Positions 22,414-33,840 of a stretch of 64,000 bases of DNA are shown one piece after another. Under the pieces are notes generated by a model. It did not search any database. It was not told where the DNA came from and saw only the letters and a program-made list of their open reading frames with translations. Each line of letters opens with the position of its first letter. The stretch's first letter is position 1. Source of the stretch: Acanthosepion lycidas (taxonomy: Eukaryota; Mollusca; Cephalopoda; Sepiida; Sepiidae); contig OZ010590.1 of the NCBI GenBank assembly GCA_963932145.1, positions 52,287,598-52,351,597 on the forward strand, in the 5' to 3' direction. The position numbers and the translations under genes are program-made.

Positions 22414-22582
22414 ATTTTCCTGAAAAATTGTTTTAAAAGACTTTATAAATTTCAATTAACAACAGTACTGGCTGCTCAGTTAATAAATAAATGCCAAATG
22501 TTTCCTAGTAGGATAACTGCTAATGTTAATACTGTTGATTGAAATTTATAAAATAATTCTCAAAACAATTTTTCAGGAAAAT
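22414..22582. repeat. Foldback element, ~53-bp arms
   Basis: Arms 22414-22467 and 22530-22582 are imperfect reverse complements (outer TTTTCCTGAAAAATTGTTTT, inner TTTCAATTAACAACAGTA). A single diverged arm with similar wording occurs at 52745-52870. Confidence 0.6.
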
Positions 22583-22671
22583 TGCTCTTTCCAGTATTGA
22601 TAGTTTTCTTTCTAATCTTTTATTGGAAGCAGTGCTGAATATCAACATTTTGATTATATCATTTTTTTTCT

Positions 22672-22975
22672 TCAAGTTGCATGTGATATCCATTTCAGTT
22701 GTTGCTGCTGTTGAAATTCCTTAAGTGATGTGGTTTCTGTTATTTGGTACAGTTCTTTGTTTGTGATTCTGTAATGCCAGTCCATAAGGTTTGAAGATGT
22801 GTGGTCTTCACCATGACCCATAATCTCAAAGCTATTTCTAATCATTGATCTTAGAAAGTCGTTTTATGCAGCTGGCCCTTTAGATAGTTCTGAACAGGTT
22901 TGGTACCATGCATGGCATCTGTGTGAAAGTCTCAATCTAGCAAGATTATTTGAGAACATGATTTGCGTTTTCAGG
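22672..22975 (-). mobile_element. LINE ORF C-terminal fragment, open frame retained
   Basis: Minus-strand frame from about 22861 to a stop at 22672 reads DFLRSMIRNSFEIMGHG, SSNLMDWHYRITNKELYQIT and QQQLKWISHAT. The pattern (NLMDW.YRITNKELYQIT...F...Q.LKWI.H) is that of the region after the RT domain in RPD-type LINEs. It is related to 33572-33840 and possibly to the same family as 15885-16215. Upstream of 22861 the frame is broken. Confidence 0.6.
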
Positions 22976-23599
22976 TTAATGTTTTGGTTTTATCACAGTT
23001 TGTGGTATCTTAAAATTAATAGTATTGTTTATTTATTTACCTTTTTTTTTTCTTAATATCTTGGATAAAAAATATTTGAAAGATTATTTAAATTCTGGTC
23101 TTAAGATTAAAATAATGGATTATTATCAGAAAAGATCTTCCATCTTGTCAAAAGAAGTTCTGAATGATGAGTTTAGGTAAAAAAGATACTTTTTTTATTC
23201 CCATTCATTGTGAAGTGAAGCATATTGTACTTTCATACATTTTTGTTAGTTATCTTAATTATTTTGGCAGTGATTGGATTAGTTGTACTCAAAACTGTCT
23301 TCCTTTTTAATTCAATTTCTTGCAATTGGGTTGTTGTTCTCTACAAAAGTATACTTGAACTTCAAACAGGATGCACTACAAGTCTTTTATTATGAATTCT
23401 TAATAATATGTAATTACATTTCTTTAATGTTTCATATTGCATGAGCTGTTTTAGTATGGAACATTCAGTTATAAATTCCATCTAAAAACTAATATTTAAA
23501 AAACTATTCTGTTCTACATGTTTGTAGTAAAAAGTATCACATATATGCATGATTTCTCACACAGATAAATTTTATGCATACATGATGTATAGCTTTTTA

Positions 23600-24103
23600 G
23601 GCTCTCTACCTTTCTCTTCCATGTGTGTGTGTCCCTTTCTCATCACAAGTGTTCTCTTTTATGCATGTCTCTCTCCCTAAGTCTTCTTTTTTTACACATC
23701 TCTGTCCTTCTCTCCTCAAGCCTTCTCTTCCATGTGTCTCTGTCCCTCTCTCCTCAAGCCTTCCTTTCCATGTGTCTCTGTCCCACTCTCCTCAAGCCTT
23801 CTCTTCCATGTGTCTCTTACCCAACCTCCATCCCTCTCTCACTCCTCAAGCTTTCTCTTCTGGACATCTCTCTCTCTTCAAACCTTCTCTTCCACACATC
23901 TCTGTACCACCTCTTTGTACCTCCTTTCTCTCTCTTCTTCAAACCTTCTCTTGCACACATCTCTGTACCACCTCTTTCTCTCTCTCTCTTCAAACCTTCT
24001 TTTCCATTTATCTCTGTACCTTCTCTCTCTTGAAATCTTCATTTCTGTGCATCTATGTACCTCCTCTCCCACACTCTTCAAACCTTCTCTTCTGTGCATA
24101 TCT

Positions 24104-24104
<1 letters not shown>
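23600..24104. repeat. CT-rich minisatellite
   Basis: Imperfect tandem units of roughly 35 bp built on CTCCTCAAGCCTTCTCTTCC followed by ATGTGTCTCTGTCCCTCT. They change gradually to a CTTCAAACCTTCTCTTCC version. Overlapping open frames of 136-206 aa in several phases are translations of this repeat and not genes. Confidence 0.9.

Positions 24105-24190
<86 letters not shown>
24105..24190. repeat. (CT)n(TA)n microsatellite
   Basis: A CT run followed by ~32 TA units at the end of the CT minisatellite. Confidence 0.97.
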
Positions 24191-24193
<3 letters not shown>

Positions 24194-24754
24194 CTTTCTC
24201 TCCTCTTCTATGCATCTTCATCTCTCTTTCCATACCTCTGCTTAGAAGCCTTTCTCAGTTTAATCTCTGCAAAAATGAAAGTTTTAGAATGCTAAAACTA
24301 ATTTCAATAGATATCTCATGTGGGGATAAAGATAATCAGTGGATTTCTTAGACTATTATCTATATCCCAGACAAGGAATTCTTATAAAAATCTGGAGTTA
24401 ATCAAAAGAGGTTTCATTTCAAGATCTTTGCTTTGGCTATCTATAGATATTTCTTTGTATATAAGATTTTAATCTTGATGTAGTTGTTGGCTGTTTCTTC
24501 AACTAACTTTTATCAGAAAGTGGTTTATGGTGGTTGTCTATCAGTTGAACCATAATAACTTACTTGCATAATACCCTTGTAGATTAGGTTCCAGGGTACA
24601 GTATAATTAATGCATAATTCATCTAATAACCTGACCTGTTTATAATTCATTTTTTAAAATTAGTACAGCCTCTATAGAAGTCATGCAAAGCTTGTCACCT
24701 CACTATATCATTTGTCAAATCAAGGCAGATGATTTTTAAAAAAATCAGTATACT

Positions 24755-24830
24755 GCTCATTCTGAATGATGATAGTTCAGTGGTTACAGCATTGGATTTA
24801 AACTTTGAGTTTAAAAATTCTATGTTATTT
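24755..24830 (+). repeat. Possible tRNA-like SINE head remnant
   Basis: GATAGTTCAGTGGTTACAGC resembles a tRNA D-arm/A-box, and GAGTTTAAAAATTCTATG stands where a B box would be. No body was recognised. Confidence 0.3.
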
Positions 24831-24925
24831 TCAGATGTTTATTAGCTATGGATTTGTTTTGTATAAAACTCCACATTTCCTTAGGTTAGCTGATCCCTAA
24901 TATTTGTAGTCTTATAAAGAATAAT

Positions 24926-25050
24926 ATACAGCGTGTTTTGAAAGTCACTATGCACTTATGTTTTTATTAACAGACATGTTTCAATAGAGAATACAGGAGG
25001 AAAATTATAAATATAGTCGTTAAAATCATATTGGGGTGAAATCTGAAATA
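24926..25050 (-). mobile_element. Mariner-like terminus
   Basis: TACAGCGTGTTTTGAAAGTC followed by ACTATGCACTTATG at 24926-24960 is a typical Tc1/mariner terminal-repeat sequence, so the element would lie to the right. Nothing resembling transposase is recognisable up to 25400 and no opposite terminus was found. Confidence 0.45.
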
Positions 25051-25566
25051 TAGAAAAATATTAGAAAAGTACAGTAATTTTCTGAGCACTCTTTTATATT
25101 CAGAAGAAAAGATGAGTACTGTTTTGTTATGAATTAATATTTTGAATTATCTTATCCTTTAGCACTCTGCATTATTAATATTACTTCCCTTTCCACTGCA
25201 TTCTTTTTCAAGGCCTCTCAATTACAGTAACGTTATTGTTAATTTCATTCAAACATGTCTTCTGTTGCCATAGCAGGATACGACAACACAACTATAAAAT
25301 TCAAACAAATTCAAATTCAGGGATCAATCGCCTTCATTGGTAGGATAAACTTTTTGCACGGCAAATGAAGTCACATACAGAGTGATAAAGGTTAACAATC
25401 AGTACAATTGGAACTTTTTTTAAATATTGATAATTTACCTTTTCTAAATGTGTGAGATTGGTACAGAACAGAATTTACTATTTAGAATAATAAAAAAAAA
25501 AGAAATCAAGAATTATTGAATAAGCATGTCAATATTCTATGAAAATTAGTGTAACTGGGGTAGGAA

Positions 25567-25850
25567 ATACAAAGTTTGTCCAGAAAGTATCCACCCATTA
25601 AATATTAATGAAAAGCCTTGTCCAGTGATGCCCGAGTTTCCTCGCAAAAGTTTTCTATCCTGGGACCACATACCTTTTCCACTTTACATTCTACTTCTAA
25701 AAATAATCTGTACAGTCCTCTTGGATCATCATCGGCTGTAGTGTCACATTCTCCCTAATCTCATCCATGATGGGGGATTAAAGTGCTGTAAAAAACAGAA
25801 ATTATAGGGAGGCATTTGGACTGTAGGGAGACTGACAGATCTGGATGATA
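25567..25850 (-). mobile_element. Mariner-like transposase 3' end and terminus
   Basis: TACAAAGTTTGTCCAGAAAG at 25570 is a mariner-type terminal repeat. Upstream on the minus strand are IMDEIRENVTLQP and, in another frame, IENFCEETRASLDKAFH followed by a stop, resembling the C-terminus of mariner-family transposases. Frameshifts separate the pieces. The catalytic D,D,D region is not present. Confidence 0.5.
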
Positions 25851-26710
25851 CAATATTTTTTTTTTTTTTTAAAAAAAACAAAAAAAACTTGCATTAGATG
25901 TGATGAATTTATTTACTTGGCCATTTTGAGTGTGATAGATAGTTACTAGTATGTTACTCATCAACTGAGTGAACCCTATAGGAGACATTCAGTCACGTCC
26001 CCTCTTATTGGTTGCCATGTTATATCAAGACTGTATAACCAGTTCTTCAAATGTTCAAAATGGCTGGACATATTTCCTGACAGATCTAATGAAGCATTAA
26101 AAAGAACAAAAAAAAACAGATATAAATGTTAAGCTGTTTGTTTTATATGCAGATATTGCACACCAGAATGCTTCCTCAGTGATGTCTATTCTGGCGTCAT
26201 AGAAAGTTTCCTGTCTCCATGTCATAGACTTTATCTTCCATGGACCCAGCCAAGAGGAATTATTTCTCGATTATCATTCTGGTATATCTTCCACGTCATT
26301 GCCAGAATTGTAAACAATATTTGTGCCTATGCAAATGAGATCCTTTTATTTGATCCTATGTAGGAATTCTGACCAATTTGTTTAATTTTTTTCTTCTGAC
26401 TATTGGTGTTTTTTGGGTCAATCAGAGTGGCGGCTAATTTAGTGTCTAAAAAAAGTTGAGTGTTGTGCTGCTAAGTGAGTGCTAAAGTGTGTAAAAAAAT
26501 TTCTGGCATTTTTATTTAAAAACAGAAATATTTTTCTACTGTGCATTCAGATTGTAGATTTCAAAAGAGGGTACTAAGAATATTTGCATGCACCTAATAT
26601 TTTTAATATGTTCATATGTGAATGCACCTAAGTAATGAATTACTTTTTTTTTTTTTTTTTTTTTTATTTATTTTATATAATCTTTTATGTGGCATGTACT
26701 TTCAGAACTA

Positions 26711-26790
26711 TTAGGGTGGTGCAAAAATAATGACGTTTTCTAACATATGTTACTATGTGAGAAAACGTCATTATTTTTGCACCAACCTAA
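26711..26790. mobile_element. Mariner-type palindromic MITE, copy 2 (80 bp)
   Basis: Exactly 80 bp between TA duplications (26709-26710, 26791-26792). Termini are TTAGGGTGGTGCAAAA (one change from consensus) and its mirror. The centre is GACGTTTTCTAACATATGTT. It is nearly the reverse complement of copy 3 at 37820-37899. One strand would fold into an almost perfect ~36-bp hairpin. Confidence 0.92.
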
Positions 26791-26820
26791 TACATCAGTT
26801 CTCATATGATCACTGAATTT

Positions 26821-27065
26821 AGGCAATGTTGAGCCTGGTCAGTATCTAGATGAGTGACTGTTTGGGAATACCAATTGTTGTAAGCTTGGATGTGTGGGTG
26901 GTGTTATGGATAACGCCTTGGAATTGGAAATTAGAGAGCTTAGTTCTAATTCTAGTAGGGCATGTTATATTCACTTACGTGCAAATACTCTTGGGAAAGG
27001 TTTGAATCCATTTCTCCCCAGGCTATGGGCTAATTAGTAGAACGTGTATCAGTAAAAATCATTAT
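26821..27065 (+). repeat. Compound 5S/tRNA SINE, body A
   Basis: The left 68 bp match the 3' half of 5S rRNA (GTTGAGCCTGGTCAGTATCT, then AGATGAGTGACTG, TTGGGAATACC and TTGTAAGCTTGG). A tRNA-like part (GTGTTATGGATAACGCCTTG; B-box-like AGTTCTAATTCTAGTAGG) and body A (CTTGGGAAAGGTTTGAATCC; GGCTATGGGCTAATTAGTAG) follow. This is the clearest compound copy, lying 30 bp downstream of MITE copy 2. Confidence 0.75.
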
Positions 27066-27129
27066 CTCTAAAAAAAAATTTTATACTCTAAAAAAATATT
27101 TTCTAACTTTAAACCTGCAAAATGTTGAT

Positions 27130-27240
27130 TTTTTTTTTTTTTTTTTTTTTTTGGGAGGGGGGATTTTTTTTTATTTATTTTTATTTTATTTTAGATTTTT
27201 TTTATTTTTTTTTTTTATTTTAGATTTTTTTTTTCCAAAT
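27130..27240. repeat. T-rich low-complexity tract
   Basis: Long T runs interspersed with GGGAGGGGGGA and repeated TTATTTTAGATTTTTT motifs. Confidence 0.85.
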
Positions 27241-27296
27241 CAAATCAGTCAATCATAGCATTCTTGCAACTTGCTTTTTTTTTGTCCTGAGTAACA

Positions 27297-28020
27297 TCTC
27301 TATTTATTCTTTTTGTCATGCAAACATGAAGTAGGTTATTCACTGTTTCCTCCCTGCTTTTCTTTCCTTGGTATTAAATTCTTAAATTTTCTAGCCCTTC
27401 TTCATTATGCATCCCAGAAATTTCAACTGTTTTTTTCTCCCCTGATAGTACAAGTTTCCTTGTTCCTATTTTCCTTAAGACTTCCTCATTACTTATATGT
27501 TCTGCCAATGGTATTAATATTTGTTGGTAAAACCACATCTCTATTGCTTTAACTCTGTTTTTCACCTGTTAAGAAATCCTTCGGCATTTACTGTCATATA
27601 GAAGATTAAATATTACATCAGCACTTGTTTCTAACAATTTTTTATACTTAGTTTCTGGAAAATATTCTTTTGCTATTATTATGCCCCTTTAGATTTTTGT
27701 ATCACATTTTTATTATCTATACTACATTGCCCAGATAGTTAAATTTCTGTATTGGCTTGATTTTCACATCCTTAACACTTAGCTTGCACCTTTATATTGT
27801 CTCTTTTGCTGATACCTATCCTTTCTGTCTACTTTCAGTTAAGTTAGTACAGTGTAACCTGGATATAAGAGATTTTTTTCTGGTCCCAAATTAGAGCCAT
27901 ACTTACCTAAACAAAATAGTCCAAACCCGGATATAAGAGACTTCTTCTCCGGTCCCAACAACTCTCTTATATCCGGGTTACACTGTATTTTCTTATTGCT
28001 TTCTACTATGAATATTAAAA
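27297..28020 (-). mobile_element. RTE-like LINE fragment split by a pogo-like MITE
   Basis: The minus strand carries IEMWFYQQILIPLAEHISNE (frame 27374-27565) and more 5' ORF pieces up to about 27845, with many stops. Sequence continuing after the inserted MITE (27988 onward) still parallels the 51400-51450 copy. The consensus motif EMWFYRRMLRIPW.EH.SNEEVL is that of a LINE ORF C-terminus. Confidence 0.65.
27850..27985. mobile_element. pogo/Tigger-like MITE, 136 bp
   Basis: Terminal inverted repeats CAGTGTAACCTGGATATAAG and CAGTGTAACCCGGATATAAG (22 of 23 identical), with TA target duplications at 27848-27849 and 27986-27987. An internal second copy of GGATATAAGAGACTTCTTCT begins near 27933, so the element contains a partial internal duplication. 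Terminal CAGT and TA duplications are the hallmark of pogo/Tigger elements. No ORF. Confidence 0.8.
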
Positions 28021-28197
28021 AATGTTTCAATATAATTTTTACCAATTTTCAACCCCCCCCCAAAAAAAAAATAATAAATAAATAAATAAATGGCTGGGAG
28101 TGGACAGTTTCAGAGATTTCAAAATTTTATATGAATCTGTTTGGCAAATTCTCTTGCTCTTTCTGAACCAGCCTGCAATATTTAAAAAAAATTTTTT

Positions 28198-28515
28198 TTC
28201 AACCATTTCACACCAAGCAAGGTGGGAATGCCACAAGTACACAGCGGGTTACAGGGAGCGAAGGTGAGAGGAAAGTCTGAGTATAGGGAGAATTGAGGAA
28301 AGGACAAAAGATGAATGGTATAGAAGAGGGAAATTAACATTGCATTGAAATTTTTTGAAGATTGTAGTTATCAGGGAAGCAAGTAAATGGAAGGAGTTCC
28401 ACAAGCAGGAAGTGCGAGAAAAGAAACTGCTGGAGTAGAAGTGACGGTTATATTTAGCTATTTCAGCAGTAAATGGTTGGGACCTAGATCCCAGTCTAGT
28501 GGCACACTTAAATTA
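28198..28515 (-). mobile_element. LINE family 1, 3' end
   Basis: The terminus AACCATTTCACACCAAGCAA (plus strand) and the upstream coding remnant are collinear with 3735-4050, including AGTTCCACAAGCAGGAAGTG (from the LWN-type motif region) and AGTCTAGTGGCACACTTAAA. 5' truncated, with stops. Confidence 0.65.
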
Positions 28516-28913
28516 TTTGTATAATATCATTTTCTTTAAGATGATGATAATCTTGTTTTCTATATATTAAGACTAGCCCAAGTATATAGATATTGAATTA
28601 TTGTACCTATTCTCTGTATACTTTTTTTCATATTTATTTTCATGCAGCTGTTATAGAAACTAAAATGTTAAATTTATTCTGTTATTTCAGTGGACATTTG
28701 TCTTGTAATTAGTTTTATATGAAAATTTTGTTGTATCATGTTTTACATATTACTTTCCTAACAAAGAAATGAAGTATTTGAGAGTTCTCGTTTTCCTGGA
28801 GAGATGACATTTGACAAGTTGACCAACAGATATATTCTTTTGCTTAAATTACATTAAGCTATCTTGTTAGCTGTAATAACTTTAAACAATACCAACCAAG
28901 ATGATTAAAGATT

Positions 28914-29216
28914 CAGTTATGTGCCATGCATGATACACACTTAAGTGATCATGTATATTTCGATACATGACTGACAAGGCAGATTTCTTTTTCTGCAGTA
29001 GGTTGCCATTTCTTTCTGAGGTAGAAGAAAGGCTATCCAAGGCTATAGAACCCGGTCTCCTGCTATTTACCCATAGCTGGTGGAGAGAAGAGGAAGATTC
29101 ATACCTTTCCCAAGGGTATTAGCACGTAAGTGAATGTAATGGTTTCGACTGGAATTCGAACTCTGCTCTCTGATTCCTCAATTTGAACCACTATCCATTA
29201 CTTCACTGTGCCTCCT
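28914..29216 (-). repeat. tRNA-derived SINE, body A
   Basis: Full-length minus-strand copy. The head is at 29216 with GAGTTCGAATTCCAGT as B box; it ends in ATGGCACATAACTG at 28914. It retains the paired CATGTATC / GATACATG segment near its tail. Confidence 0.85.
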
Positions 29217-29504
29217 CCTAAAGATTACTGTTCAAAATAATTGGGACTCCTCTTTTAATGTGCACATACACTCTAAACTAGGTAAACTTGGCCGTTAGAC
29301 AAAATCGTCCGAATGTAATATTTCAGCTTATCTACAGGCCATTTAGAATATACTCTAAAATAAATTATTTTACTATTTTGCTTTAATATGATGTTGCATT
29401 TAAGTTTTCCCACCTTTTCCACAGACAAAAATGTTGCAAGCTTATTTTTACTTTATTGCTATTTCCATGGCAAATATTTAGATGATCTTTTGTTTCCTTT
29501 TGTA

Positions 29505-29640
29505 TTCCATTGGTAAAAAGGCAGTTCCACTTAGTTTCTTAATGAGAACTGCTACTTTGTGGAACTGACTCCTGAGGAGATGTTTTCCTGATAAACTGCA
29601 ATCTCAACCCCTTTGAGTCTAGAGTCAGCCATTATCTATC
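29505..29640 (+). mobile_element. Short LINE ORF remnant
   Basis: One frame reads RTATLWN, a stop, LLRRCFPDKLQSQ, which parallels the (P)RT..LWNSLP...FP motif at the end of Jockey/I-type LINE ORFs. Too short to place further. Confidence 0.35.
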
Positions 29641-29794
29641 CTAGATATCCTCATAATCTGTACATCCATACAACATCCTCATTCAGTAGCCCTCTACTTT
29701 GAGTAGCTCTTGTGCCTTGTATTAGTTGAGAATTTGGTAAAAAAAATATATCATGTTTTAAGGAAAATGAAAAGGACACTTTTTGCTTAGTATC

Positions 29795-30022
29795 AGAGAC
29801 ACATAATGAGGAAAGAAAGCTTGGAGAATTTGACACTCACAGGATAACTGAAGACAAATGGAGCAGAGGGAAGCAAGTAACATACCTAATGAGTTTGTGT
29901 ACATGAATAGCAAAATATTAACAAAGAGGGAGAGTAAGGGTTCAAAGATCCCTTACTGCTACAAGGGATAGGAATTCATGGAGAATCATGATGGCATGTT
30001 CTGAAAGAACACAGCACATAAA
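29795..30022 (+). mobile_element. RTE-like LINE 3' fragment
   Basis: ATAATGAGGAAAGAAAGCTT, GGAGAATTTGACACTCACAG and later CTACAAGGGATAGGAATTCA and GGAGAATCATGATGGCATG match 53525-53700 in order. Non-coding through deletions and stops. Confidence 0.6.
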
Positions 30023-31380
30023 AAGTTCTTCATTCAGCTATACAATTAGAAGATATCCTGCCTGCAGAGGAATAAGTAAAGTTAACTTTTACAAATGCTT
30101 CCCAGATGAATATTTTAATGTAAAAAATATTTTTCATTTGTCAAAACATTTATGCAAGGGGATATTTTTAAAGATGAAGCATCCTCACTAGATTGGTTTT
30201 TAACTAACATTTAATTTTAATGACAGAAACCACAAATATTGAACCACAGTTTGACTTCAAAAGTAAAGAATTTTATCCTTCTAATTGATTCTTTATCTTT
30301 AAACTGTGATTAAAAGAAATGTATTAGTTTATGCTTATTAATAACAGAAAATGTTACTGACTCTAGTTTAAAATAAATTATTGAAAGAATATATGAGTGG
30401 TCATGAAGTTCAATAGTGATTGACGACAGTCTGTTTCATGCATGAACACAATCTTTGGGCCATCAGTGTCCACTCTTATATTTAAACAAATGCTATTTTT
30501 CCATAAAACCCAAAAAAAACAAAAAAACAAACCTGCAATATTAAATCAGAACATCTTGAAAATTTGTCCTGAAACATTACCAAAATAATCCAATAAAGCT
30601 CAAAATACAATTTTTGTTGAAAGTTGGTGCTTGCATAATTCAATAAAAAATAATTTTTTTCTTTCAGATTTGACAGAGAGGAAAAAATCTAGAATGAATA
30701 TTTATTTTTGAAAAATTTACTTTTTCAGTGTGATTTTGAAATTCTGGTTGATTTTTTTTTTTTAAGATTTGTTTGAAGAATAAAAAAAAATAAACTTTGA
30801 TAACCTTTTTGCATCAGGAATATCTTTTAAAAGAATTTTATTTTATTTATTTTCACAACTGTTAGATATTCAACAATTCTGAATTCCCTCCTTATTTATT
30901 ATATAATGTTAAAATAATTACATATGATGCCTGGAGATGCCCACAATATTTTAATATTGGTAGTTGAAAGAAAGCAAAATGAAGGTAATCAATAAACAAT
31001 GTCAATTCAATAAGTTTTTATCAATTTTCCACAATTTTTTTTATTTTTATAGCAGTACTTTCTTTTGTTTTAATGAATTTTTTTCTGATTTTGTACAGTT
31101 AACTATTTCATGATATCAAATAAATACAGCAGAAATCCTCCCAAAAAAGAGATAAAAAAATATAACTTCATTTTGAAAAAATTTTTTTTAAATATTTTCA
31201 TATTAATATAAAAATATTCTAATATTTATAAAAATAATTTTATTTATAGAATGATAATATATTTGTACCTTATTGGTTATAGAAAGTTAAAAATTATTAT
31301 TATTAAACTTAAATAACACCATTTTTGGTATTTTAGCAGCTTTGGGTTTTTGTATTTAAATTATATCTTTGATTTCCTAT
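30023..31380. other. AT-rich DNA, no gene seen
   Basis: No open frame with a domain, terminal repeat or RNA-like sequence. Homopolymer A/T runs are common. Confidence 0.4.
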
Positions 31381-31384
31381 TAAT

Positions 31385-31760
31385 TTGTAAAGAAATTGTC
31401 CAAAACCTCTTTACTCATGTGTCTCTAAAATCTGAACCATCTCTCTCTGATTCTAAGTGTCCTTTTTTATTTCCATTTATCTTAATATCTCCTTTAGTAT
31501 CACATGCTTCATCTATGGTATTCTCAGCATCTTTCTGAGAACCAAACCCCCGTTGCCTAAAGTTTCCTCTTCATCTGTAAGAAGATTGTCTAGCATTCAC
31601 TGCTATTTAGGAGGATTACATAACAGTTCAACAACCTCTCCTTTGTTTCTATCACAATTTTGCTGTTAATAATTTGTTTAGCTTTTGGAAGACATCTTTC
31701 ACTATTCTGATATGCTTTCAGATTTCAATGTTGCATTTTACATCTTCTGTTTAAATCCTT
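31385..31760 (-). mobile_element. RTE-like LINE fragment
   Basis: Plus-strand phrases TCATCTATGGTATTCTCAGC, ATCTTTCTGAGAACC, AGATTGTCTAGCATTCACTG and GGAGGATTACATAACAGTTC are reverse complements of the FYR[RK].LRIPW and SKCWTI regions of the 53308-53735 family. Stops throughout. Confidence 0.6.
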
Positions 31761-32030
31761 ACCAATTATTGGGTGAAGCTGATTTAATGCACACAATTAT
31801 TATTCACAGGTGTTGATTATAATCAAAAGATAAAATGTATTCAAGCAAATGTTTGTCATTAAAGAGATTTTTTTTAGAAAATAGTCTGTGCTGTTACTAA
31901 CTTTGATCCAAAGATATCAAAATAGAACCAGTTTATATTTCTAAAAAAGAAAACATGTATAATGTAGGAGACAGTAATACAATTAGTAGACTCAAGATGT
32001 TAAATTAGTACATTAGATTATACAGACCAG

Positions 32031-32620
32031 TGCTTCTCAACATTTTTCATCTCATGGACCTTTTTTTTTTTTTTCTTTCAAAAATTTCTAATGGATTCCT
32101 CCTACTTTTAAACTGTTCAATTTTCACACTAAAATATTCAATGAAAAGACAAAGTAGTCTGTTTAAACTTTAAAATTTATTTTACTAAACAAGGATAAAC
32201 ACAGGATATCAAAATCAATTCTGATGATGTAATTCAGTCCATTCAGCTTGTGACTATCTTAATCTTGGTGTTTCTGATACAAGATATCATAATCAATTTT
32301 GATGGTGTCTTATTCTGATAGTTCCTCTGCTGTTAAGATCTAATTTATTTCTTTTTCTACTGAAAACATTCACAACAGCCAAAAATCCAGATCCCACCAT
32401 CCATGTGGTAGGGAAAGAAATGATACTTGCTTCTACATGTTGGAAAATATTTCGGTCTGATTCCTTTATCGATATGTAGGCAAAGGCATCTTCTTTGTCA
32501 ACTCTTCTTCTCTGTTATCATATTTTTTAATTCTTCAAAGTATGAATAATTTAGATACATTTTTGTGAAATGGCTAAAATTTTTTTATGGCTATGAATTC
32601 TCTGTGGACCACTAGAAATC
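32031..32620. mobile_element. hAT-like element remnant
   Basis: CAGTGCTTCTCAACATTTTT followed by CATCTCATGGACC is a characteristic 5' terminus of hAT-type elements. Near 32600, CTGTGGACCACTAG resembles the sequence just inside the opposite terminus, but the final terminal repeat is missing. The interior has no transposase domain. An internal AAGATATCATAATCAATTTT motif is partly repeated at 32204 and 32282. Confidence 0.5.
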
Positions 32621-32639
32621 TGCTTCTACTTCTGTATGT

Positions 32640-33570
32640 CCAGCTCTGATTACACATTCCCTTTCTCTTGGCCAAGCTTCAATCTCTCAAATGAGGTTAC
32701 CTTTTCCGTTGCATAAAGCCTACTACTACTACTACTACAGTTTTAAGGAATTGCTTTCATTGTCGTTTATAGCTGTTCCCAATTTAAATTTTTTTTATTA
32801 TCCTGCCAGTTTTTGCATTGCATTCACCGTAGTAATAAGTAAGCTTGCTTTTTTTATTACTCAACATTTATTTTTCTATCCTTTCCTAAAGTTATTCGAA
32901 CTTAGTGATTCTTGTAGCTTTTCAGTGTTCTCTTCTGGTATTTGTCTACATATTCTTTTTGGTAATTCATACTTGCCTAAGAAATGTCACCAAAGAAAAG
33001 AACTTGCCTAGGTCACTAAAAACACTGCCACCAGGTCCACCATGTGAATAAGGGATAATGAATTGTCTTTAGAATGTTCAGTTTGCCTGTCTCAAAATGC
33101 CTCTCGGAATGCTTCAATCAGAGCCACTGAGTGTGAAGATCAATGTAGCCATTGGCTTTCCAGAAGAGCATACATAATGCACACAAAGCTGAAACTGCTG
33201 ATCAAAGGACTCAACAGCTGAGGAGAAACACATCTTCAACTGCTGCTGTGTTTTAGGCTGAATCAAGATGGAGAACGCAAAAGCAGCTTTTTACAGGGCC
33301 ACTGCCCATTCAAATTGTTAGCCCCAATTTTTGGGATGTGCCCCAGTTGCACCCAGTTGTTGTTACTGATATTGATTTTTGGGTGGGTTGACTCTAAACT
33401 TAAACTGTTCCAATTGAAAAGCAGTGTTTAGAAGTAGTAGTCAACTGCTAGAAGTGAGTCAAATGAATTCCACAATGAATCTCCAACTGCAGACCAACAT
33501 ACAGTATTTACTACTATATTTATGTGAATGGGGACATAGACATTATTATCCATAGGTATGCCACAATAAT
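32640..33570. other. Unassigned sequence
   Basis: Parts (about 33020-33560) are less AT-rich and read like decayed coding or transposon sequence, but no frame stays open or shows a motif. The plus frame 32691-33011 (106 aa) is hydrophobic and featureless. Confidence 0.35.
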
Positions 33571-33571
33571 G

Positions 33572-33840
33572 ATTAGTTGTTGCTGCTGTTGTTAGTACTC
33601 AAAGTGATCTTGCTTCTGTTATTTGGTACAGTTCTTTGTTTGTAATATTGTTGTACCAGTCCACAAGGTTTAAAAAAAAAAAAAAAAGAAAGATTGTCCT
33701 TGCTAAGATCCTACAGATTTCATTTGCTCCAAGCTATTTTAACCATTTATATGAGAATGTACACAATTGAGATTAGATATTTTTGAACATGTTTAGTGCC
33801 AGACATGACATCCATATTAGCCTCATAATTTAAAACTGAG
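33572..33840 (-). mobile_element. LINE ORF C-terminal fragment
   Basis: The minus strand reads NLVDWYNNITNKELYQITEA near 33600-33670, the homologue of NLMDWHYRITNKELYQIT at 22672-22861. An A15 run (33671-33685) interrupts it. Another frame-broken copy of the same family. Confidence 0.55.

Noticed and set aside
23623-24351. Frames of 98-206 aa in all three plus phases
   Set aside because: CT minisatellite followed by (TA)n; low complexity, ends in (IY)n.
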